Positions 43,901 through 51,262 of a DNA stretch of 63,048 nucleotides are shown in pieces. Location: NCBI GenBank assembly GCA_031549115.1, contig JAVBQJ010000054.1, positions 1 to 63,048 on the forward strand. Direction: 5' to 3'. The translations under genes and the position numbers were made by a program. The DNA is from JAVBQJ01 sp031549115 (GTDB lineage: Bacteria > Verrucomicrobiota > Lentisphaeria > Victivallales > Victivallaceae). Position 1 is the first letter of the stretch; every line of letters starts with the position of its first letter. Below the pieces are notes generated by a model. The model searched no databases and was not told where the DNA came from. It was given only the letters and a program-made list of their open reading frames with translations.

Positions 43901-45123
43901 CCGGGAGTCAGGAATTCGAAAGACGCCGGCGCCTGCAACAGGTTGCGCCCTTTGACCCGGATCGCCTCCGGCAGGCCGGCGGCGGTCAATTCCAATTCGC
44001 GGTTCAGGAATTTCACCGTGGAGTCTTTCACTTCGAACGGTGTATAGGGCGGCAGTACCTCGTCGTTGATGCCGGCGGTGGAGTTGAGCCACGCCAGGCG
44101 CGACAACCGCCAGTTGTCCCGGACGCCGCCGTCGGGGAGCGCTTCCCCGGCGACTTCGAGGGTGATATCCACCGGTGTGGCGGCGACGCCGTCGGCGGAA
44201 ACAGTGAAGGTCCCCCGGTAAGTGCCTTCCGGGGTATGCAGCGGCAGTTGCAAGAGAATCCACAGCACCTGTACTTTGCCGTCGGCCACCATGGCCGACT
44301 GGTGGCGGTAGCGTCCCCACGGATCGACGATGTCCAGATTGAGGCAGCTCATCGTTTCCGTCGCAATGACGTTGCCGTTACCGTCCGCAAGCGGGGTGTA
44401 ACGCAAATCCAGATTGCGCAGATCGCCGGCGGCCCATACCGCCAGCTGCAAAGGGTAGATTTCGCCGGGCTGCGCCTGTCCGCGGAAGCTGTTTGCCGGT
44501 CCGTTGATGAGCCACTCCAGCGGCAGCCGGTCGGACATCCGGACGGAACGGCTACGGTCCTCCGGGAAGATCAGATAGGGGCGTTCCGGCGTCACCTTTT
44601 CCCGCAACCGGTCGACTTCGGCGGCGGTGGCCGGAACTTCCATCGGATAAAAGCTGTCAATTTCACTGACGGCCTCGAATGCGACCAGGCGGGCCTGCGG
44701 CAATGGGCCCGCCGACGGCTGCCAGGCGGCCGCCTCGGCGGGGAGGTATTTCCAGTCCTGCGCATACGGCAGGTAATAGATGAAATACTCGCCCGGCTCC
44801 TTCGCTTCGAAAACGACCGTGGCGCAATCCGGCGAAAAGGCCGGGATTGCAACATTGGCCACCCGGACGGCATCGCCCGGCGCATACACCAGCACCGCTT
44901 TGGTTTCCGGTTTCCGATCCCGGCGCCGCCACGGCAGCTCCACCCGGACGGCCGGGGCGGCGGCATCCACCGCGACCACCGCCCGGTGGGCGCCTTTGCC
45001 GAAGACTTCCCAGGCGCCGATCCGGTACGGCACCGGTTGCCACTGCGGCGTAACGAACTCCGCCGCCACGGCGATTGCCGCCAGCAGCACCGGCGGAACC
45101 ATCAGTAAAAATCGTAACTTCAT
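40939..45123 (-). CDS. Very large secreted glycan-active protein, DUF6067-like
   Basis: The 1,394-residue product has a signal peptide (MKLRFLLMVPPVLLAAIAVA). The first 500 residues are beta-rich, including DNWRLSRLAWLNSTAGINDE, VLPPYTPFEV, LNRELELTAAGLPEAIRVKG, a signature I associate with the DUF6067 glycoside-hydrolase-like group. A concanavalin-like insertion (about 640-790; SLQWCYLLPDKAVATEITVP) precedes a barrel-like domain with INGIYFDCFSVGRQPT near residue 957 and FYSHAWTGEVVDFSRSLDYY. The C-terminal about 190 residues form a CBM9-like domain (APVIDGIPDDPVWQQQAALK; AVEFFIQPDLNRTDFYHFSG). ATG at 45123 begins the signal peptide; a TTG four codons upstream is less likely. It follows the prepilin gene by 27 bases. 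Confidence 0.8.
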   Translation of the reverse strand: MKLRFLLMVPPVLLAAIAVAAEFVTPQWQPVPYRIGAWEVFGKGAHRAVVAVDAAAPAVRVELPWRRRDRKPETKAVLVYAPGDAVRVANVAIPAFSPDCATVVFEAKEPGEYFIYYLPYAQDWKYLPAEAAAWQPSAGPLPQARLVAFEAVSEIDSFYPMEVPATAAEVDRLREKVTPERPYLIFPEDRSRSVRMSDRLPLEWLINGPANSFRGQAQPGEIYPLQLAVWAAGDLRNLDLRYTPLADGNGNVIATETMSCLNLDIVDPWGRYRHQSAMVADGKVQVLWILLQLPLHTPEGTYRGTFTVSADGVAATPVDITLEVAGEALPDGGVRDNWRLSRLAWLNSTAGINDEVLPPYTPFEVKDSTVKFLNRELELTAAGLPEAIRVKGRNLLQAPASFEFLTPGGPLVFDDFTRRILREGKDNLDIETTASGNEADYRLALHGEADGYFEYELALTAKQDLELNDFQLRLPLRESVARYILGLGIRGGYRTGDVRYKWDPNRCNNMVWLGDAQGGMQLRLKPDSELFHSYFAEVSPEWDNRGAGGIDVTEAGNTVSVTAYSGKHTLKRGDTIRFRFMLLVTPFHDQDPERWDWRTNGWGMENGNTEIIFHATRGNRNINYPFSELADLAEEIDKINHTRLYGSLELALGERVSRASGALGAAVRLDFDTAAESGDLLQLALPLEWGGAWAGMLTDRAAIRWDAGTQSLQWCYLLPDKAVATEITVPGLNWRRGETHRVGFGWSDGKMRLYADGRSVGEIAFEFPSYITRDNLNDRGRLTFRGPVALKQAASSPDNRDLTMTAGEAFALTEAALRRYDLTSGTRLNDGAVTFDTGKNQQATLYYSGAETSVFCPEIWAMRSLAGNELFEETSFVFSADGAKIVSDPEADALPWLREHIITNYAPSWRTMTSNGEMDMAIALKAPSRWHNFHAAGAEFIARNYRINGIYFDCFSVGRQPTKRLRKVLYANNPDSAHLWWHGGNNYDYLNLRSSIWSSQQDAIPFYSHAWTGEVVDFSRSLDYYMMEISGVPFGIASEMLDYRDGGNAYRAMIFGMTGRSSPTAPYMYRLWDDFDIGNAAMYGYWGDAAPVKSTNENVIVTTYVHFGEAALVALANWEPEVRQNIRHARIRPLDAAPVIDGIPDDPVWQQQAALKHMFNLSNQEIVTGKLTASVAFDAEKLYLAFTVEKAPELELKSVQEQRDGAVWQTDDAVEFFIQPDLNRTDFYHFSGNSRGVIFDAKTQDATWNGNWEYAAKVGDDHWSGEVAIPLTELGLAGKLEQEGFRFGFNVCNTRQTPIRVNYSWGPATVIFHDGLGRLEVARNAPASQDEIPRDTQTFTQLQIDYEALGLKPDEVELIRPNIRYFQSYQAGLDPAGEIGMRTDNGVVLLLKKK

Positions 45124-45150
45124 TTTTTCAGACAATCCATCTTGGGGTGC

Positions 45151-45978
45151 TTACGGGCGGAACAATATGTCGAAGCCCGGCACATAACCGTTGTAAGGGA
45201 AACTTTCCACCCGGCCGTCGAGCAAAACCGCGTTGGCACGGTTGTTGTGCCGGGTCGCGGCGGTGGTGCCGTCGGGGCCGCTGCCGCCGAAGGCGCTCAT
45301 CAACCCCCGGTTTTCATCGCCGAACCAGTAAGGCGCGGTGGTGTTGCCGCAGAGCGCCGGCGGCGTATCCGTGTCGCTGATCCGGTAGCCCATTTCGACG
45401 AACAAGGGCACGATGACCGTGCCTTTGAACTGCCACCCCATATCGGCGACCGGGCCGCCGGAGCGATTGACCTGAGCTTCGGGACGCAGCGCGTAAAAAT
45501 CCCCGGCCGGCGCGCTGAAGACGAAACTCACGGAGCCCGCCGATATCGCCGAGTAACCGCTGGTGATGCTGTTGCCGACGGCGCGTTGGTAGGCGGGAAT
45601 GGCATACCCGATGTGCGAATACATATCCGTTTTGGGTCCGGTGGAGGGCTTGGACGGACAGCTCAGGACGCTGCCGGGGATCATTGCCGTCAGTCGGTCG
45701 CGGTCGGCGTCGGAGGCATTGGCGGTGCCGGATTGGTAGCTCATCAGATTGTACATCCAGACCGCGTTGTTGCTGGCATAGCCGTGACATGGCATCAGGT
45801 ATTCATAGTCGTTCGCATACATGTGGCTGATCAGGCCCAACTGCTTCATGTTGGAGGTGCATTTGGCGTTCTGCGCCGCCGCCCGCGCCTTCGACAGCGC
45901 CGGCAAGAGCATGCTGGCGAGGATGGCGATGATCGCGATTACGACGAGAAGTTCTATCAGTGTAAAAACTTTTTTCAT
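45151..45978 (-). CDS. Prepilin-like protein with H-X9-DG motif
   Basis: The 275-residue product begins MKKVFTLIELLVVIAIIAIL. The residue before the mature Phe is Val, not Gly; Glu5 is present. The sequence ALSKARAAAQNAKCTSNMKQ continues the helix. The C-terminal RHNNRANAVLLDGRV carries His, nine residues and Asp-Gly. It sits between the GH130 gene (66 bases upstream) and the DUF6067-like gene, the third prepilin in the window placed next to a giant glycan-active protein. Confidence 0.9.
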   Translation of the reverse strand: MKKVFTLIELLVVIAIIAILASMLLPALSKARAAAQNAKCTSNMKQLGLISHMYANDYEYLMPCHGYASNNAVWMYNLMSYQSGTANASDADRDRLTAMIPGSVLSCPSKPSTGPKTDMYSHIGYAIPAYQRAVGNSITSGYSAISAGSVSFVFSAPAGDFYALRPEAQVNRSGGPVADMGWQFKGTVIVPLFVEMGYRISDTDTPPALCGNTTAPYWFGDENRGLMSAFGGSGPDGTTAATRHNNRANAVLLDGRVESFPYNGYVPGFDILFRP

Positions 45979-46044
45979 CCGGGACTCCTTTCGGTTGATA
46001 TTGCCGGCGCCCGGCCGGATCGGGCCGGGCGTCGGATTGGTTTT

Positions 46045-46980
46045 TTATTTCATCATGTACTGGTAGTCGGCGAAGCAGTTGGCGACGATGTCGGCCAGGG
46101 GCATGGTCGCGCAACCGATGCAGGTGTCGGCGGCTCCGTAGTAAATCCGCACCGTGTTGTCGTCTTCGAGCAAGGCATTGCAGGTGAATACCACGTTGGC
46201 CACCCGCCCCGTCAGCTCATATGGCTTTTGCGGGAACAGCAGCGGCGCTTTGCCCCGGGCGATCACCTTCCACGGTTCTTTGTAATCGAAGATCGCGCCG
46301 AACAGACAATAGATGGAACCGTCACAGGAAGGCGTGACGCCGTGGTAGATTTCCAGCCAGCCTTCGGCGATCCGGATCGGCGGCGCGCCGGCTCCCAGCT
46401 TCAGGTGATCCCAGTGCGCCGGGCGGCTGTTCAACGACGGTCGGTGTTTGCCCCAGAAAATCAGGTCCGGCGAAAACGACAGCCACATGTCGCACGGCGA
46501 ATGGTCGCCGCCACCGAACGGCCGTTCGAGACGGCAGTACAAACCGTCGATCTTTTCCGGGACCAACGCGCCGTTGCGGTTGTTGATTTCGGAAACAGTG
46601 CCGATGCGCTCGAAGTGGACGAAGTCCCGGGTTTTCACCAACCCGAGGCGGGTTCCGATGCGATTGTTGTGACTGCCGTACAGAATGAAGTAATCGTCGC
46701 CGATCTGCGTGATCCGCGGATCGTAGCAGCCATTTTCCTCCCAGTCGCCACCGCTTGCCGGCCATGCCACCGGCGCGGGATCAAAAGTGAAGTTGTAGCC
46801 GTCTCGGCTCCGCGCCAGCCAGAAGATGATTCCTCCTTCGCGGTGGAATACATCGACCAACAGCAGATATTCGCCGCGGAACTTTACCGCCCCGGGGTTG
46901 AGAATGTAGTACCCGACCCCATCCGGCAGATCGTTGACGGTGAGAATCGGATTGTCGGCATAACGTTCGAATTCCAGCAT
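46045..46980 (-). CDS. GH130-family glycoside phosphorylase/hydrolase
   Basis: The 311-residue product is a five-bladed propeller of the GH130 type: FERYADNPILT, LNPGAVKFRGEYLLLVDVFH, GCYDPRITQIGDDYFILYGS, NRNGALVPEKIDGLYCRLER, KLGAGAPPIRIAEGWLEIYH and VVFTCNALLEDDNTVRIYYG. GH130 enzymes phosphorolyse or hydrolyse beta-mannosides, and the Asp in YDP is the expected general acid. No signal peptide is present, so it acts in the cytoplasm. It is the first gene of the operon GH130, prepilin, DUF6067-like enzyme, LacI. An AGGAGCC ribosome site precedes the ATG. Substrate is inferred as a beta-linked mannoside or similar oligosaccharide. Confidence 0.92.
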   Translation of the reverse strand: MLEFERYADNPILTVNDLPDGVGYYILNPGAVKFRGEYLLLVDVFHREGGIIFWLARSRDGYNFTFDPAPVAWPASGGDWEENGCYDPRITQIGDDYFILYGSHNNRIGTRLGLVKTRDFVHFERIGTVSEINNRNGALVPEKIDGLYCRLERPFGGGDHSPCDMWLSFSPDLIFWGKHRPSLNSRPAHWDHLKLGAGAPPIRIAEGWLEIYHGVTPSCDGSIYCLFGAIFDYKEPWKVIARGKAPLLFPQKPYELTGRVANVVFTCNALLEDDNTVRIYYGAADTCIGCATMPLADIVANCFADYQYMMK

Positions 46981-47027
46981 ATCGGGCTCCTATGATTCAT
47001 CTTTGCGAAAGAGTTTCTTTTTAATTG

Positions 47028-47040
47028 GGTAACTGTTTCC
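47028..47040. promoter_or_regulatory. Candidate LacI-type operator of the GH130 operon
   Basis: GGTAACTGTTTCC is a 13-bp imperfect dyad located at the expected transcription start of the promoter at 47047-47074. It resembles the site at 40876-40888. A second dyad-like GAAAGAGTTTC follows at 47007-47017. Confidence 0.5.
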
Positions 47041-47046
47041 TTAAAT

Positions 47047-47074
47047 AGTATAGCAAAAATTTTTAAAAAGTCAA
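47047..47074 (-). promoter_or_regulatory. Sigma70 promoter of the GH130 operon
   Basis: On the minus strand TTGACT (47074-47069), a 16-base spacer and TATACT (47052-47047) form a good promoter about 65 bases before the GH130 start codon, in an AT-rich block. Confidence 0.65.
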
Positions 47075-47159
47075 GAGCCGAAACCGGAAAAAACGCAAAG
47101 AGGGGAGAAAATGCATGTGCCGTGGATGGGGACTCGACATGATACAATCGTGGTCGCCG

Positions 47160-48092
47160 TTAGCCGTTCGGCGGACGCGGTGTCCCGGCGCCGCGCAGGG
47201 TGCGGGGAGCGAGGCCGAAGTGCTGCCGGAAACGGCGGGAAAAGTCGTAGATTGAGGCAAAGCCGGTTTGTTCGGCGATGACGCCGACCGGCCAGTCGGT
47301 ATAGCACAGGAGTTCGCGGGCGCGCTCTACCCGGCAATCGAGCAGATATTCGTGCGGGGTGCTGCCGATTTCACGCCGGAAGCTGCTGCGGAAGTGGGAT
47401 TCGCTGAAGCCGAAGCGGCGGGCCGCTTTTTCGACCGAAAGTTCGCGTGAGGCGAAGTGCTCGCGGAAGTAGGCGGCGGCCTGCCGAAGCCGCTCCGCCG
47501 GGCTGCCGGCCGGGGCGGCTTCGTGCAACCCCTGGTAGATCGTTTCCAGAATCCGCCACAATAACCCGGTCGCGTGCAGCGAATAGTGCGGCGGATTGCG
47601 GTGGAATTCCGTGCACAGCTCCCGCATCGATTCATACAGAGTCCGGGTATGGCCGCGCAGCGGCAGCAAGCCGCGCCAACTGCCGATTTCGTCGTCTTCG
47701 AGCGGCGGATGCAGCTTTTCGCGCCATTCGCCGTGTTCGGCGGTGCCGCCGAGGATGAAAGCATCCCAGCGGCTGCGGCGTGGGTCGTACGCGAGATCGA
47801 AGTGAATGTACAGGCAGTTCATTTCCGGCGAGCTTCCGCGCATCGCGTGCGGCGTATCCGGCGGCGCCCAGAAGACGCTTCCGGGACCGACCGCCGTCTC
47901 GTGGCCGCCCAGTGAAAAAATCCCGCTGCCGGTATGAATATACACCAGCATATAATCGAGCAGCCGCCGCTCCGCCAGTTCCCACGGCGGACGGCGGTCG
48001 TTGCCCGCTTGGCGCACATACGGGCGCAGGGTTGTCAGCCAGCGGCTCCGGACCGTGTCGGGCAGATAAGCGGCTTTGGCGGCGAGCGGCAT
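47160..48092 (-). CDS. AraC-family transcriptional regulator
   Basis: The 310-residue product has an N-terminal cupin sensor (LVYIHTGSGIFSLGGHETAV, FWAPPDTPHAMRG) and a C-terminal pair of AraC helix-turn-helices (FASRELSVEKAARRFGFSES; CYTDWPVGVIAEQTGFASIY; FSRRFRQHFGLAPRTLR). Such proteins usually activate adjacent sugar-related genes when the cupin binds a ligand. It is divergent from the URO-D-like gene at 48213; direct repeats at 48110-48137 are likely binding sites. Confidence 0.92.
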   Translation of the reverse strand: MPLAAKAAYLPDTVRSRWLTTLRPYVRQAGNDRRPPWELAERRLLDYMLVYIHTGSGIFSLGGHETAVGPGSVFWAPPDTPHAMRGSSPEMNCLYIHFDLAYDPRRSRWDAFILGGTAEHGEWREKLHPPLEDDEIGSWRGLLPLRGHTRTLYESMRELCTEFHRNPPHYSLHATGLLWRILETIYQGLHEAAPAGSPAERLRQAAAYFREHFASRELSVEKAARRFGFSESHFRSSFRREIGSTPHEYLLDCRVERARELLCYTDWPVGVIAEQTGFASIYDFSRRFRQHFGLAPRTLRGAGTPRPPNG

Positions 48093-48109
48093 GGTTTGAA
48101 TCCTTGCGG

Positions 48110-48137
48110 TTGTTAAAAAATCATCGTTTTTGTTAAA
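48110..48137. promoter_or_regulatory. Candidate AraC-type direct-repeat operator
   Basis: TTGTTAAA occurs at 48110-48117 and again at 48130-48137, exactly 20 bases apart, between divergent AraC and URO-D genes. A TATATT box at 48158-48163 follows, so the second repeat abuts the -35 position, as expected for class II activation of the URO-D gene. Confidence 0.5.
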
Positions 48138-48212
48138 TAAAAACCGAAAAAATCGGCTATATTGATACTATGGACCACTATTTACGCCAAGTCAAGCCAA
48201 ACGAGGTACAAA

Positions 48213-49205
48213 ATGCGCAAACCGGATTTCGATCAATTGTTGAAGGTGCTGCACCGCGAGGAACCCGACCGGCCGGTGCTGTTCGAGTTTTTCCTGAATG
48301 AAGCCACGTACGACCGCTTCGGCGGCCGGGATAAGCATGGCGTCCACCTGATGGGGATCGCGGCGGCGGCGGCACTCGGCTACGACCACGCGCCGGTGTT
48401 CTGCGATGTGCTTTTCCCGCACAAGGAAATGGAATCGCAGGCGAGTTATTCACTGAACGACACGGTGACGATTTGCGACCGCCCGTCGATGGCGGCGTAC
48501 CGGTGGCTCGATCCGGATCGATTCGACTACAGCTATCACCGCGACGCGGCGAAGCTGCTGCCGTCCGGCATGAAGCTGATCGCCGGCGGCCCCGGCGGTG
48601 TGTTGGAAAACCTGATCGCGCTGACCGGATTCGACAACCTCTGTTTCATGCTGGCCGACGATTATGAGCTGGTCGCGGATATCGTCGAACACATCGGTAC
48701 GCGGCTGGACCGCTTTTATGAGCACGTGCTCGAATACGATACCGTCGGCGCCTGCATCGTCAACGACGACTGGGGCTTCAACACGCAGCCGATGCTGGCG
48801 CCCGATACCATGCGTGCGTTGATCGTGCCGTGGCACCGCCGCTTCGTCGAACGGATTCACCATGCCGGGCGCCCTGCGATCATGCACTCGTGCGGCAATC
48901 TCTTTTCGCTGATGGACGACATCATCGACGACTGCCGCTTCGATGCCAGGCACTCGTATGAAGACAAGATCATGCCGGTCGAGGAGTTTTACGAAAAATT
49001 CCATCACCGCATCGCCATCCTCGGCGGCATCGATCTCGATTTTCTTTGCCGCGCCGAACCCGAAGCCATCTACCAGCGCTCGAAAGCGATGCTCGAACGC
49101 ACCGCCGGGCGCGGCGGCTATGCCCTCGGCTCCGGCAACAGCATCGCCCCCTATGTTCCCTTTGACAATTTCCAGGCCATGACCCGCGCCGCCCTGGAGG
49201 GGTGA
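48213..49205 (+). CDS. URO-D superfamily protein, MtaA/methyltransferase-like branch
   Basis: The 330-residue product is a URO-D fold TIM barrel. It lacks the haem-enzyme signature of HemE. The segment RPAIMHSCGNLFSLMDDIID carries His-x-Cys, the zinc-binding pattern of methylcobamide:thiol methyltransferases (MtaA/MtbA group), and YALGSGNSIAPYVPFDNFQA matches the C-terminal loop of that branch. Such proteins in Lentisphaerota and Firmicutes usually have unknown methyl donors. The ATG at 48213 follows GAGG by about 7 bases; 17 in-frame upstream codons are unlikely. It is paired with the divergent AraC gene and ends 1 base before the convergent end of the second AraC gene. Confidence 0.85.
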   Translation: MRKPDFDQLLKVLHREEPDRPVLFEFFLNEATYDRFGGRDKHGVHLMGIAAAAALGYDHAPVFCDVLFPHKEMESQASYSLNDTVTICDRPSMAAYRWLDPDRFDYSYHRDAAKLLPSGMKLIAGGPGGVLENLIALTGFDNLCFMLADDYELVADIVEHIGTRLDRFYEHVLEYDTVGACIVNDDWGFNTQPMLAPDTMRALIVPWHRRFVERIHHAGRPAIMHSCGNLFSLMDDIIDDCRFDARHSYEDKIMPVEEFYEKFHHRIAILGGIDLDFLCRAEPEAIYQRSKAMLERTAGRGGYALGSGNSIAPYVPFDNFQAMTRAALEG

Positions 49206-49206
49206 C

Positions 49207-50022
49207 TTACAGAATGCGCCGGTTGCGGGCCGCCCGGTATTGCTGCGGCGTACACTGGAACCGGCGTGCGAAAGCCCGGTGAAAGCTGGCGATGTGGGCG
49301 AAACCGGTATCAGCGGCGATCTCCTTGAGGGAGGTGCGCCCCTCGGCCAGCAGCTGCGCGGCGCGGTGCAATTGCACGCCGGCCAGAAATTCCCGGGTGC
49401 CGCAGCCGCAATGGCGCCGCATCTCCCGGCCGACGTGAGCCGGGCAACGGTTGCACCAACGGGCGAATTCCGCCACATCCGGTACCGTCCGCGCCCGGCG
49501 GGCGCGGACGACGGCGCACTGGAGCCAGTCCGGCAGCCGGGGCATGGACTCCGCCGCCGGTTTGTGCCACCAGTAACAGGCGGTCTGCAGGAAATAGGCT
49601 ATGGCGGCATTGCGGCGCTCCACATCCTCCTCCAGTTCCCGGAACGCGAGCAACAGCGCCTGGCGTCCGGCTTCCGGTACGAGGATGCTGCGTTCCGATT
49701 CCGGCTGCGGCCAGTCGCAATTCGCCGTTTCGTGGCACAACGCGACATTGATCAAGTCCCCGGCCGCCTGTTCCGGGCGGTCGCAGAACATGCCGTGCCA
49801 GTCTTCGGGCAGCAGCCGGCACAGGGTGCCGCGCGGCACCGGTATCCGGCTGCCATTCAGATTCTGCCACAAACCGTCGCCGTCGGCAAAGAAAATTTCA
49901 CAGAAGTTGTGCGCGTGGCCGAACAGTCCGCGCGCCGGTCCCAGCTCCGCGATCGGATAGCGCCGGATATGATACGCCGTTCCCTCCGGCAGATAATCAC
50001 GCCAATGCAGTCGTTGCATCAT
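49207..50022 (-). CDS. AraC-family transcriptional regulator
   Basis: The 271-residue product has a cupin-like sensor (FGHAHNFCEIFFADGDGLWQ, PRGTLCRLLPEDWHGMF) and a C-terminal AraC DNA-binding domain (TREFLAGVQLHRAAQLLAEG; SLKEIAADTGFAHIASFHRA; FARRFQCTPQQYR). It is divergent from the URO-D-like gene at 50122, with three phased repeats in the 100-base gap. The first repeat touches its own start codon, suggesting autoregulation. Confidence 0.92.
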   Translation of the reverse strand: MMQRLHWRDYLPEGTAYHIRRYPIAELGPARGLFGHAHNFCEIFFADGDGLWQNLNGSRIPVPRGTLCRLLPEDWHGMFCDRPEQAAGDLINVALCHETANCDWPQPESERSILVPEAGRQALLLAFRELEEDVERRNAAIAYFLQTACYWWHKPAAESMPRLPDWLQCAVVRARRARTVPDVAEFARWCNRCPAHVGREMRRHCGCGTREFLAGVQLHRAAQLLAEGRTSLKEIAADTGFAHIASFHRAFARRFQCTPQQYRAARNRRIL

Positions 50023-50029
50023 GAAAAAG

Positions 50030-50079
50030 TCACTTTCGGCAAATAAAATCTCACTTTGGGCCGTGAAAAAGTCATTTTT
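50030..50079. promoter_or_regulatory. Three 21-bp-phased direct repeats (AraC operator)
   Basis: TCACTTT at 50031-50037, TCACTTT at 50052-50058 and TCATTTT at 50073-50079 recur with an exact 21-base period, two helical turns. The outer two are embedded in longer repeats TGAAAAAGTCA (50023 and 50065). The last overlaps the -35 region of a TAAGAT -10 box at 50092-50097 for the URO-D gene; the first abuts the AraC start codon. Confidence 0.7.
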
Positions 50080-50121
50080 TGTATTTATGGTAAGATAACG
50101 TCAAAAAGAGGAAAAGCAAAT

Positions 50122-51222
50122 ATGATGACTTCGCGGGAAAGACTTTTGACGGCGTTGAACAATCAGCGGCCGGACCGGCTGCCGTGCCAGGTGCATGGCT
50201 GGATGGAATACTATCTGCAGCATTGTCTCGGCGGCGCCGACTGGTATGGTGCGAACGCGCGTTTCGGCTTCGATCAGGCGATTTATGTGAGCCCGGTCTA
50301 CCGTTACAAGCACGATTCCGGCCAATGGCGGCACCGGAGCATCGAACTCGGCACCGATGCCGACGGCGTCCGGCGCTGGCGGGATGAATTCGAAACGCCG
50401 GCCGGGATACTGACGCAGCTTTCCGCCGCCAACCCGTTCACGGTGTGGTTCGAAGAACACCTGATCAAGACGCCGCGCGATTTTGAAATCTGGGACCGTT
50501 ACAGTCCGTTGCCCGACGGCATCGACCTGACGCCGGTGGCGGAGGCGCGCCGGAAGCTGGGGGAAAACGGCATCGTCCGCAGCCATCCGTTTTCGCCGGG
50601 GCAGGGGAGCCCGTGGCAGAGCTTCTGCAGCATGATGGGGACGACCGAGGCGATCCTGCTCGGGATGGATGAACCGGAGACGCTGCATGCGATTCTCGAC
50701 GCGATTCTGGCGCGGACGCTGCGGGTGACCGCGATGTGGGAGGGCACGCAGGCGGATATGGTCGAAGTCGGCGGCGGCGCCGGCTCCAATACGGTGATCA
50801 GTCCGGCTTTTTACCGCGAATTCGGGCTGCCTTACGATCAAAAGCAGAACGAAGCCTTTCACGCGCTGAATCTGAAGGTGGTCAACCACTTCTGCGGCGG
50901 TTTGATGCAGATGCTCGATCTGGTCGTCGAAACCGGCGCCGACGGCCTTGAAACCATGACGCCGCCGTCCATGGGCGGCGACTGCGATCTGGCGGAGGCC
51001 TCCCGGCGCGTCGGTGATCGGTTGTTTTTCATTGGCGGTTTCGACCAGAATGCGGGTTTCGAACGCGGAACGCCGGAGAAGGTGCGGCAAATGGTCTTCG
51101 GCTGCTTCGAAGCGACCCGCGATCATGCCGGTTACATCATCGCGCCCTCCGACCACTTTTTCTTCGGCGCGCCCGAAAACCTCCAGGCCTTCACCGACGC
51201 CTGCCGCGAGTGCGTATACTGA
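50122..51222 (+). CDS. URO-D superfamily protein, MtaA/methyltransferase-like branch
   Basis: The 366-residue product starts TSRERLLTALNNQRPDRLPC, typical of URO-D-family methyltransferases. KVVNHFCGGLMQMLDLVVET carries the His-x-Cys zinc pattern, followed by GADGLETMTPPSMGGDCDLA and a C-terminal YIIAPSDHFFFGAPENLQAF. Substrate is unknown; demethylation of a plant- or host-derived methylated compound is a possibility from the family only. A GAGG ribosome site precedes tandem ATG codons at 50122 and 50125. It forms the second AraC/URO-D pair, and structured repeat copy A begins 40 bases after its stop. Confidence 0.85.
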   Translation: MMTSRERLLTALNNQRPDRLPCQVHGWMEYYLQHCLGGADWYGANARFGFDQAIYVSPVYRYKHDSGQWRHRSIELGTDADGVRRWRDEFETPAGILTQLSAANPFTVWFEEHLIKTPRDFEIWDRYSPLPDGIDLTPVAEARRKLGENGIVRSHPFSPGQGSPWQSFCSMMGTTEAILLGMDEPETLHAILDAILARTLRVTAMWEGTQADMVEVGGGAGSNTVISPAFYREFGLPYDQKQNEAFHALNLKVVNHFCGGLMQMLDLVVETGADGLETMTPPSMGGDCDLAEASRRVGDRLFFIGGFDQNAGFERGTPEKVRQMVFGCFEATRDHAGYIIAPSDHFFFGAPENLQAFTDACRECVY

Positions 51223-51262
51223 GCGGTGCCAATAAAAAATCTTAAAAAAATAAAAAAATCAA

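Noticed and set aside
43528..45108. Plus-strand 526-codon open frame.
   Set aside because: It is antisense to the 1,394-residue secreted protein; its composition is that of a shadow frame with no recognisable motif.
48213..51222. The two URO-D-family genes as haem-biosynthetic uroporphyrinogen decarboxylases (hemE).
   Set aside because: Both have the His-x-Cys zinc pattern of the methyltransferase branch, lack HemE signatures, and are paired with AraC regulators rather than haem genes.
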